DNA of 64,000 nt from Qipengyuania psychrotolerans (lineage in GTDB: Bacteria > Pseudomonadota > Alphaproteobacteria > Sphingomonadales > Sphingomonadaceae). Position numbers and translations under genes: made by a program. Shown here piece after piece: positions 57,690 through 64,000 of the stretch. Numbering within the stretch: the first letter of the stretch is position 1; the number at the start of each line of letters is the position of its first letter. Under the pieces are notes generated by a model that worked only from the letters and a program-made list of their open reading frames with translations, had not been told where the DNA came from and ran no database searches. The stretch covers positions 558,001 through 622,000 of the forward strand of contig NZ_CP081297.1 in assembly GCF_019711355.1 (NCBI RefSeq). The letters are read 5' to 3'.

Positions 57690-57749
57690 TGGTCGGCTGA
57701 CATAGGACGTTCGCCGACAAATTGCAGGGGCCACTTGCGGAATCACAGT

Positions 57750-57763
57750 TAAGATATATCTTA
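57750..57763 (+). promoter_or_regulatory. Perfect palindrome before the PadR gene
   Basis: TAAGATATATCTTA is a perfect 14-bp palindrome, 27 bases upstream of the PadR start. It fits an AT-rich operator for autoregulation by a PadR dimer and also lies in the rarA upstream region. Confidence 0.55.
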
Positions 57764-57790
57764 GAGCTATCGAAGATATAGGAGTGCGCA

Positions 57791-58438
57791 ATGCACAGAG
57801 CAGACAAATGGCGCAAGATGCGCAAAATGAGCAAGCTGGGCGCATGGCCCTACGCAGCTGCGATGGGCGCGAGCGGCCGCGGCTGGGAAGATGCGTTCGG
57901 CCCGGACGGACCTTTCGGCCGGGGCGGTCCTTTCGGACCCGGCGGACCGTTCGGCAAAGACGGCGGGGGGCGCCGTCGTCGCCGGATGTTCGGCTCGGGC
58001 GAGCTCAGGCTGGTGATGCTCAAGCTGCTCGCCGATGAACCGCGCCACGGTTACGAGTTGATCAAGGCCGTCGAAGACCTGACCGGCGGCAGCTATGCGC
58101 CGAGCCCAGGCACGGTCTATCCAACCCTCTCTCTGCTCGAGGACGAGGGCGCCATCGCGCAGGCCAAAGGTGATGAAACGCGCAAGGCGTTCGAGGCCAC
58201 GGACGCCGGGCGGGCCGAACTGGAAGAGCGCCATGACGAGGTCGAGGCCTTGTTCGACCGGCTTGCGGGCTACGGCGAACGCCGCCGCGCCTATGCCACG
58301 CCCGAAATGTTTCGCGCCGTCGGGAATCTGGCCAACGTGCTGAAGAACCGTGCGCGCTCGGGCAAGCTGGAAGAGGATACGATCCGCGAGATCGTGGACC
58401 TTGTGGACGATCTGGCAAAGAAGATCGAACGGCTTTGA
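57791..58438 (+). CDS. PadR family transcriptional regulator with Gly/Pro/Phe-rich N-terminus
   Basis: A 215-residue repressor. Residues 68-150 are the PadR winged helix (LRLVMLKLLADEPRHGYELI, SPGTVYPTLSLLEDEGAI). The C-terminal helices serve dimerisation. The first 65 residues are unusual: a basic start and then GPFG units (GPDGPFGRGGPFGPGGPFG) ending in GGGRRRRR, which is disordered and may bind metal, nucleic acid or membrane. The membrane protein gene 75 bases downstream may be its target. A palindrome upstream is a likely own operator. Confidence 0.88.
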   Translation: MHRADKWRKMRKMSKLGAWPYAAAMGASGRGWEDAFGPDGPFGRGGPFGPGGPFGKDGGGRRRRRMFGSGELRLVMLKLLADEPRHGYELIKAVEDLTGGSYAPSPGTVYPTLSLLEDEGAIAQAKGDETRKAFEATDAGRAELEERHDEVEALFDRLAGYGERRRAYATPEMFRAVGNLANVLKNRARSGKLEEDTIREIVDLVDDLAKKIERL

Positions 58439-58513
58439 GCGGCCCCGGCTTGCAGAAACTCCGCCGGGCGCGCTAATCTCGCTGGCGGAGGGTCTGCAAA
58501 AGGGGAGGACTTC

Positions 58514-58966
58514 ATGGATACAGCAAGCAAAACGCCGTGGCACCTTTGGGTGGTGGGGCTGGTATCGCTGCTATGGAACGGCTTTGGTGCTTACGACTAC
58601 TTGATGTCGAAGACGGGCAATCGCGAGTACCTCGCCGGCATGATGGAGCCCACCGGGGTCTCGGTCGATGCCGCCATCGCGTACATGGACGCGATGCCCC
58701 TTTGGGCGAACATCGCCTGGGGGCTGGGAGTATGGGGCGCGGTGGCCGGATCGATCCTGCTATTGCTGAGAAGCCGTCATGCGCTCACCGCCTTCGCTGC
58801 TTCATTGCTGGGACTGATCTTCGGCATGATCCATCAGTGGACCAATCCGATGCCCGAGATGACGGATCCCACGACGCCGATTATTTTCAGTTTCGTGATC
58901 ACCGTAATCACCGTCTTCCTGCTGCTGTACACGCGCAGGATGATCGGCGCGTCGGTGTTGCGGTAG
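58514..58966 (+). CDS. Four-helix membrane protein, 150 aa
   Basis: Four membrane helices (LWVVGLVSLLWNGFGAYDYL, IAWGLGVWGAVAGSILLLL, ALTAFAASLLGLIFGMI, IIFSFVITVITVFLLLY). NREYLAGMMEP in the first loop recurs in a family of proteobacterial membrane proteins of unknown role. It follows the PadR gene in the same direction and is likely under its control. Ribosome site AGGGGAGGA is strong. Convergent with the glycosyltransferase gene, 6 bases away. Confidence 0.75.
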   Translation: MDTASKTPWHLWVVGLVSLLWNGFGAYDYLMSKTGNREYLAGMMEPTGVSVDAAIAYMDAMPLWANIAWGLGVWGAVAGSILLLLRSRHALTAFAASLLGLIFGMIHQWTNPMPEMTDPTTPIIFSFVITVITVFLLLYTRRMIGASVLR

Positions 58967-58972
58967 GCGCTT

Positions 58973-60145
58973 TTAGCCCGCGGCTGCGCGGTTTTCGTGC
59001 AGCCGCAAATATGTTTCGACGACTGCCTGATTGATCGCATCCCAGCTGTACGCGCGCGCCGCCTGTTCGCCGGCAGCCCCGTGCGCCAGCCTTAGCGCAT
59101 CGTCGGTGCAATAGGGGGCGAGCGCCTCTGCGCAGCCTTTTGCGAAGGCATCCGTCTTGCTCGGCGTCACCAGCTGGCCGGTTGCGCCGTCCTTGACGAG
59201 GCTTGCGGCCCCCGTCGCACCTGCCGCAACGACCGGCAAACCGCAGGCCATCGCTTCCAGGGTCACATTGCCGAAGGTTTCGGTGATGGACGGGTTGAAG
59301 AAAATATCGCCGCTTGCAAGCGCGCGCCCCAGATCCTTGCCCGTCTGGAAGCCGACGAATGTGCCCCCCGGCAGCGCTTTCTCGAACCAGCCGCGTGCCG
59401 GACCGTCGCCGATAACCAGCACCTTGTGCGGAACTTGTCGGCGGCGAAGCTCGACGATGGTGTCGGCGAAGACATCGAGGCCCTTTTCCATGACCAGGCG
59501 TCCCAGGAATACGATCGCCACATCGTCATCCGCCAGGCCGTTGGCGCGCCGCCATTCCATATCGCGCTTGGATGGATCGAACACATCCCGGTCCACGCCG
59601 CGCGACCAGATGCTGATATCGTCATGCATCCCTTGCGCCTTGAGCTCGGTGATCTGGCTTTCAGACGGGGCCACCAATGCATCGCAGCGATTATAGAACC
59701 GGCGCAGGCCAGACTCGATCACCGGCTCCAGGAATCCGAGTCCGTAATAGCGCGGATAGGTTTCGAACCGCGTATGCACGCTGGCGAGAACCGGGATGTC
59801 GTTGGACCGCGCCCATTTGAGCGCCTTGTGCGCCGAGGGATCGGGCGAAGAAAGATGCATCGTGTTGGGCGCAAAACGGGCGAGGTCTTCCCTGACCTTG
59901 CTGCCAAGGCCGAGCGGGAGGCGGTACTCGCCGCGGCCTTTGATAGGCATCCGGACATTTGGCACATTGACCAGATCGCCGGTCGCCTCGAAATCGGGGT
60001 CTTCCACCTTCGGCGAATAGACGCGAAGCTTGGCCCCTTGCCGCAAGAGGTATTCGGCCAGCCGGTTGAGCGCCTGGTTCGCCCCATCACGGGTATAATT
60101 GTAATTCCCGCTCAGCAGCGCGATGCGAAGGTCGGTCACGTTCAT
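58973..60145 (-). CDS. Glycosyltransferase family 4
   Basis: A 390-residue GT-B fold enzyme. The N-terminal domain has the acceptor-binding loop NYNYTRDGANQALNRLAEYL; the C-terminal domain has FLGRLVMEKGLDVFADTI and the ExxxxxxxE donor motif in ITETFGNVTLEAMACGLPVV. The close pattern is that of alpha-mannosyl or sulfoquinovosyl-type transferases acting on lipids; the sugar and acceptor are not clear. The ATG at 60145 begins MNVTDLRIALL. Divergent from serC. Confidence 0.85.
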   Translation of the reverse strand: MNVTDLRIALLSGNYNYTRDGANQALNRLAEYLLRQGAKLRVYSPKVEDPDFEATGDLVNVPNVRMPIKGRGEYRLPLGLGSKVREDLARFAPNTMHLSSPDPSAHKALKWARSNDIPVLASVHTRFETYPRYYGLGFLEPVIESGLRRFYNRCDALVAPSESQITELKAQGMHDDISIWSRGVDRDVFDPSKRDMEWRRANGLADDDVAIVFLGRLVMEKGLDVFADTIVELRRRQVPHKVLVIGDGPARGWFEKALPGGTFVGFQTGKDLGRALASGDIFFNPSITETFGNVTLEAMACGLPVVAAGATGAASLVKDGATGQLVTPSKTDAFAKGCAEALAPYCTDDALRLAHGAAGEQAARAYSWDAINQAVVETYLRLHENRAAAG

Positions 60146-60269
60146 CGTCCGGGGCTTTAGGCAACCGGAACGAATTTGGCGAGAGGGCGCTTCTCTTACG
60201 AACCCGCGATTTGTTGACGCATACCTATTTCGCATTGACTCGCTGCACCGCAACATTATTGCCGCCGAT

Positions 60270-60313
60270 GGGCCACGCGGTCCCAACGCCGCGCGAGCTC
60301 TCTGCAAGGAGAG
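60270..60313 (+). promoter_or_regulatory. Structured serC leader (candidate serC motif)
   Basis: Two alternative stems share bases: GGGCC with GGTCCC (loop ACGC) and CGCGG with CCGCG. A last stem CTCTC/GAGAG covers the ribosome site just before serC. Mutually exclusive stems plus a masked ribosome site suggest a translation switch; a serC RNA motif is known in alphaproteobacteria, but I could not compare with its consensus. Confidence 0.4.
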
Positions 60314-60318
60314 AATAC

Positions 60319-61473
60319 ATGACTGAACCTACGCTCAAACCTGAGCGCCCGTTTTTTTCGTCCGGACCGACCGCCAAGCACAATGGCTGGTCTGCCGCCA
60401 ATCTGAAAACCGAATCGCTCGGACGCTCGCATCGCAGCGCCCTCGGCAAGTCGCGGCTGAAATATGCCATCGACCTGTCGAAGGAAATGCTCGGCGTGCC
60501 CGAGGATTACCTTGTTGGCATCATGCCTGCCTCGGACACCGGCGCGCTGGAATGCGCGATGTGGACGATGCTGCGCCCCGATCGCCCCGCGACCGTCGCG
60601 GCTTGGGAAAGCTTCGGTAACGTCTGGATCCAGGATGCTGTAAAGCAGCTCAAGCTGCCCAAGCTGACCACGATGGATGCCGATTACGGCGAAATTCCCG
60701 ATCTGGCGTCGATCCCGCAGGATAATGATGTCGTCTTTACCTGGAACGGCACGACTTCCGGTGCGAAGATCCCGAACACCGATTGGCTGGCCGAAAGCCG
60801 CGAAGGTGTGACCATCAACGATGCCACCAGCGCCATTTTCGCCATGGAGATGGACTGGGCCAAGCTCGATGCGACGACATACAGCTGGCAGAAGGTGATG
60901 GGCAGCGAAGCCCAGCACGGAATGCTGGTGCTCAGCCCCAAGGCGGTGAACCGGATCGAGGAATACGATCCCGAATGGCCGCTCCCCAAGCTGTTCCGCC
61001 TGAAGAAAGGCGACAAGATCAATCGCGGCATCTTCGAAGGCGCCACGATCAACACGCCGTCCATGCTGGCGACCGAAGATTATATCGATGCGCTCGAATG
61101 GGCGCAGGCGATGGGCGGTCGAAAGGCGATGTTCGAACGCGCCGATGCCAACGCCAAGATCGTCACCGACTGGATCGAGGCCACGCCGTGGATGCGAAAC
61201 ATGGTCTCCGACCCTGCCAAGCGCACCAACACCGGCGTGTGCATGGTCTTCCAGGGCGATTGGTACGATGGCCTGTCCGACGAGGACAAGGCCGGTGTTC
61301 CCAAGAAAATCGTCAAGCTGCTGGAAGAGCGCGACGTCGGCTATGACTTCAATGGCTACCGCGATGCCCCGCCGTCGCTTCGCATCTGGTGCGGCGGTAC
61401 GGTCGAGCAGGAGGACCTGAAACGCCTCCTGCCGTGGATCGAATGGGCTTACGAAACCGTCAAGAACGGCTGA
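60319..61473 (+). CDS. serC: Phosphoserine aminotransferase
   Basis: SerC transaminates 3-phosphohydroxypyruvate to phosphoserine in serine synthesis. The 384-residue protein is of the alphaproteobacterial/archaeal-like class: PERPFFSSGPTAKH at the start, MPASDTGALECAMW for phosphate and PLP binding, and the PLP lysine in YSWQKVMGSEAQHG. GGTVEQEDLKRLLPWIEWAY closes the protein. serA follows after a terminator-like hairpin. The ATG at 60319 has the ribosome site AAGGAGAG. Confidence 0.95.
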   Translation: MTEPTLKPERPFFSSGPTAKHNGWSAANLKTESLGRSHRSALGKSRLKYAIDLSKEMLGVPEDYLVGIMPASDTGALECAMWTMLRPDRPATVAAWESFGNVWIQDAVKQLKLPKLTTMDADYGEIPDLASIPQDNDVVFTWNGTTSGAKIPNTDWLAESREGVTINDATSAIFAMEMDWAKLDATTYSWQKVMGSEAQHGMLVLSPKAVNRIEEYDPEWPLPKLFRLKKGDKINRGIFEGATINTPSMLATEDYIDALEWAQAMGGRKAMFERADANAKIVTDWIEATPWMRNMVSDPAKRTNTGVCMVFQGDWYDGLSDEDKAGVPKKIVKLLEERDVGYDFNGYRDAPPSLRIWCGGTVEQEDLKRLLPWIEWAYETVKNG

Positions 61474-61480
61474 TCCGGCT

Positions 61481-61510
61481 GGCGGCCCGCTTCGGGCCGC
61501 CGCCTTCTTC
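61481..61510 (+). terminator. Hairpin between serC and serA
   Basis: A 9-bp stem (GGCGGCCCG with CGGGCCGCC, 3-base loop) is followed by GCCTTCTTC. It may end part of the serC transcripts, so that serA is read partly from its own promoter. Confidence 0.7.
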
Positions 61511-61564
61511 CCCCCTTACTATTGCCTCGGCCATCAGCCGGGGAAACGACAGGAAAATTCCGTC

Positions 61565-63148
61565 ATGAGCAAACCCAAAGTCCTCATCTCCGACAAGATG
61601 GACCCGAATGCCGCCAAGATTTTCGAAGAGCGCGGCTGCGATGTCGACGTCATCACCGGCGAAACTCCCGACGAACTGATCGCCCGAATTGGCGACTATG
61701 ACGGCCTTGCCATCCGCTCGTCGACCAAGGTCACTCCGGCCATCCTCGATGCCGCGACCAATCTCAAGGTTATCGGCCGTGCCGGTATTGGCGTCGATAA
61801 TGTCGATATCCCCTATGCCAGCGGCAAGGGCGTGGTGGTGATGAACACGCCGTTCGGCAACTCGATCACGACCGCCGAACACGCCATCGCAATGATCATG
61901 GCTCTTGCACGCCAGATTCCTCAAGCCGACCGCCGCACCCAGGCTGGCGAATGGCCCAAGAGCGATTTCATGGGTGTAGAGGTAACCGGCAAGACGCTGG
62001 GCCTGATTGGTGCCGGCAACATCGGTTCGATCGTAGCTGCCCGCGCGCAAGGTTTGCGGATGAAGGTCATCGCCTTCGATCCGTTCCTGACCGAAGAGCG
62101 CGCTGTCGAAATCGGCGTGGAAAAGGTCGATCTCGATACGCTGCTTGCGCGCGCTGACTTCATCACGCTGCACACTCCGCTCACCGACGAGACGCGCAAC
62201 ATCCTCTCGGCTGAAAACCTCGCCAAGACCAAGAAGGGCGTGCGAATCGTCAATTGCGCGCGAGGCGGCCTGATTGACGAAAATGCCCTCGCAGAGGCGC
62301 TCGACAGCGGGCAGGTCGCAGGCGCTGCGCTGGATGTTTTCCAGACTGAACCGGCCACCGAAAGTCCGCTGTTTGGCAAGCCCAATTTCATCTGCACCCC
62401 GCACCTGGGCGCCAGCACGACCGAGGCGCAGGTCAATGTCGCGCTCCAAGTGGCCGAGCAGATGGCGGATTATCTCGTCAATGGCGGCGTCAGCAATGCG
62501 CTGAACATGCCGAGCCTATCGGCAGAAGAAGCACCGAAATTGCGCCCCTACATGGGCCTTGCCGAAAATCTCGGCAGCCTGGTGGGCCAGCTTGCGCACG
62601 GCAATCTGACTAAAATCAGCATCGAGCGGGAAGGCGCCGCTGCGCAGCTTTCGGGCAAGCCGATCGAGGGCGCTGTCCTGGCCGGTCTGATGCGTCAGTA
62701 TTCGGACACGGTGAACATGGTCAACGCGCCCTATCTCGCCAAGGAACGCGGGCTCGATATCCGCTCGATCCGCCACGAAAAGGAAGGAGTCTACAACACA
62801 CTGCTGCGGGTAACCGTGGGCACCGACGCCGGCGACCGTTCGGTGGCCGGTACGCTCTTCGGCAGCGATGCACCGCGCCTGGTCGAAATCTTCGGCGTGC
62901 GCATCGAGGCCGAGCTTGAAGGCCATATGCTCTACATCGTCAACGAAGACGCACCCGGCTTCATTGGCCGGATCGGTTCGCTGCTGGGCGAAAACGGTAT
63001 CAATATCGGCACCTTCCACCTTGGCCGCCGCGAGGCAGGCGGCGAGGCGACACTATTGCTCAGCGTCGACCAGAAGATCCCGCAGGATGTCGTCAGCAAG
63101 GCCTGCGCGCTGCAAGGCGTGAAGACCGTTATCCCGCTGGAATTCTGA
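61565..63148 (+). CDS. serA: D-3-phosphoglycerate dehydrogenase
   Basis: SerA oxidises 3-phosphoglycerate, the first step of serine synthesis. The 527-residue length and layout are of the long type I form: catalytic/NAD domains to about 310 (LGLIGAGNIGSIVAARA is the NAD loop; NCARGGLIDENAL and PHLGASTTEAQ hold the active-site residues), then the intervening domain, and a C-terminal ACT domain (MLYIVNEDAPGFIGRIGSLL). The ACT domain suggests serine feedback control. It lies directly after serC. Confidence 0.96.
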   Translation: MSKPKVLISDKMDPNAAKIFEERGCDVDVITGETPDELIARIGDYDGLAIRSSTKVTPAILDAATNLKVIGRAGIGVDNVDIPYASGKGVVVMNTPFGNSITTAEHAIAMIMALARQIPQADRRTQAGEWPKSDFMGVEVTGKTLGLIGAGNIGSIVAARAQGLRMKVIAFDPFLTEERAVEIGVEKVDLDTLLARADFITLHTPLTDETRNILSAENLAKTKKGVRIVNCARGGLIDENALAEALDSGQVAGAALDVFQTEPATESPLFGKPNFICTPHLGASTTEAQVNVALQVAEQMADYLVNGGVSNALNMPSLSAEEAPKLRPYMGLAENLGSLVGQLAHGNLTKISIEREGAAAQLSGKPIEGAVLAGLMRQYSDTVNMVNAPYLAKERGLDIRSIRHEKEGVYNTLLRVTVGTDAGDRSVAGTLFGSDAPRLVEIFGVRIEAELEGHMLYIVNEDAPGFIGRIGSLLGENGINIGTFHLGRREAGGEATLLLSVDQKIPQDVVSKACALQGVKTVIPLEF

Positions 63149-63174
63149 GCCGTGATAGGGCAGGGGGCGCCGCG

Positions 63175-64000
63175 ATGACCCAACTTGACGATCTCCTGCC
63201 CATCGGCCTCGAAGATGCGCTGCCCGCGCGCGCGGCCGCAATCACCCGCGCTATGCGCCAGGTCCTCGGCGCGATGGACGCTCATGGTTATGACCGTGTT
63301 CGTCCGCCGCTTGTCGAGTTCGAACATTCGCTCGCTGGGCGGATGGAAGGGGTGGCGACGCGCCGCATGGTGCGCTTCACCGATCCTGAAAGCCTGCGGA
63401 CGCTGGCTTTGCGCAGCGACATGACCGTGCAAGTTGGCCGCATCGCTGCGACCAGCCTGCGCGAGGCGCCACGTCCTCTGCGGCTCTGCTATGCGGGCGA
63501 AGTCGCGACGATCAAGGCCGACCAGCTCGATCCCGCACGCCAGCGGCTGCAACTGGGTGCCGAGCTTGTTGGAAGTGACAGCGTTGCCGCGGCGGCAGAG
63601 GCGGTCTCCGTCGCTCTTGATGCGCTGGAATCTGCCGGGGCGACCGGGCTTTCAGTTGATTTCACCATGCCCGATCTCGTCGACACGCTCGCCGAAGATG
63701 CGCTTCCGCTGGATCATGAGCAGCGCGAAGCAGTTCGCCGCGAACTGGATATGAAGGATGCCGGCGGGCTGAAGGCGGTCGGCGGGGAAGCCTACCTGCC
63801 ACTGCTTTATGCGGCAGGACCTTTCGAAGAATCGCTGGAGCGGCTGTCTGCGCTGGATGCAGGCGGCGTGCTTGCAAGCCGGATCGATGCGCTTCGAGAG
63901 GTCGCCGCAATATTGGGTGACCGGGTGCGCCTTACGCTCGACCCGTCCGAACGCCACGGTTTCGGCTATCAAAGCTGGTTTGGTTTCACGCTCCTAAGCG
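63175..64000 (+). CDS. hisZ: ATP phosphoribosyltransferase regulatory subunit HisZ (partial)
   Basis: The frame starts with ATG at 63175 and is open to the right edge for 275 codons. It is a class II aaRS-like protein without synthetase function, the partner of short-form HisG in histidine synthesis. MTQLDDLLPIGLEDALPARA is the typical start, YDRVRPPLVEFEHSL and LALRSDMTVQVGRIA are motif 1- and 2-like blocks. HisS is the main alternative, but the domain order and weak motif 2 favour HisZ. It starts 26 bases after serA. Confidence 0.85.
   Translation, partial: MTQLDDLLPIGLEDALPARAAAITRAMRQVLGAMDAHGYDRVRPPLVEFEHSLAGRMEGVATRRMVRFTDPESLRTLALRSDMTVQVGRIAATSLREAPRPLRLCYAGEVATIKADQLDPARQRLQLGAELVGSDSVAAAAEAVSVALDALESAGATGLSVDFTMPDLVDTLAEDALPLDHEQREAVRRELDMKDAGGLKAVGGEAYLPLLYAAGPFEESLERLSALDAGGVLASRIDALREVAAILGDRVRLTLDPSERHGFGYQSWFGFTLLS

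Noticed and set aside
58973..59010. Bidirectional terminator between the 150-aa membrane protein and the glycosyltransferase genes
   Set aside because: GCGGCTGC/GCAGCCGC can pair, but the stem lies within the glycosyltransferase coding end and has no U-tract on either strand.
61460..62449. A 329-codon minus-strand frame opposite serA
   Set aside because: Shadow of serA; composition is that of an antisense frame.

Overview
The window looks like a chromosome segment of an alphaproteobacterium of the order Sphingomonadales, most likely the Erythrobacter/Qipengyuania group. This rests on the GcrA cell-cycle regulator, the truB-rpsO-pnp and obgE-proB linkages, the cobA-DUF2849-cysI-DUF934-cysH assimilatory operon, and the general style of the proteins. 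I ran no search, so the genus is an inference.

Positions 1-25.7 kb are dense, GC-rich core genome: thymidine kinase end, site-2 protease, truB-rpsO-pnp with two good terminators, a methyltransferase / AstE-like / spermidine-synthase-like trio, a membrane GGDEF protein, gcrA, an ABC-2 permease, an FAD oxidoreductase, a DUF1499 protein, queF, an sseA-metC-mscS run, the sulfate/sulfite assimilation operon, and obgE-proB-epimerase.

Positions 25.7-54.3 kb are accessory: more AT-rich, loosely packed, rich in hypothetical, sensory and envelope genes. Here a directly oriented repeat of about 90 bp occurs about a dozen times and nowhere else in the window. From 36.4 to 52.7 kb nearly every transcription unit is bounded by one copy. 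The region also holds two histidine kinases, a lone receiver, a Tat-type trypsin-like protease, a minus-strand cluster (54-aa protein, LuxR-HTH protein with a C-terminal membrane anchor, 110-aa protein, membrane protein, RadC/JAB protein, winged-helix protein), a TonB receptor with a CHRD protein and an ECF sigma/anti-sigma pair, and an operon coding for type II glutamine synthetase, an animal-type glutaminase with ankyrin repeats, and a SARP-like/alpha-beta-hydrolase fusion. A tRNA-Thr(TGT) whose 3' end faces this region lies at 54.4 kb.

Positions 54.5-64 kb return to core genes: a second, short glutaminase, a DUF429-like protein, rarA, a PadR regulator with a palindromic operator candidate, a GT4 glycosyltransferase, serC with a structured leader, serA and the start of hisZ.

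The best candidates for something undescribed are (1) the repeat-punctuated array of single transcription units, (2) the opposed glutamine synthetase/glutaminase operon with its fused regulator, and (3) the membrane-anchored LuxR-HTH / RadC cluster that shares a 17-bp operator-like motif with the nearby secreted protease gene.
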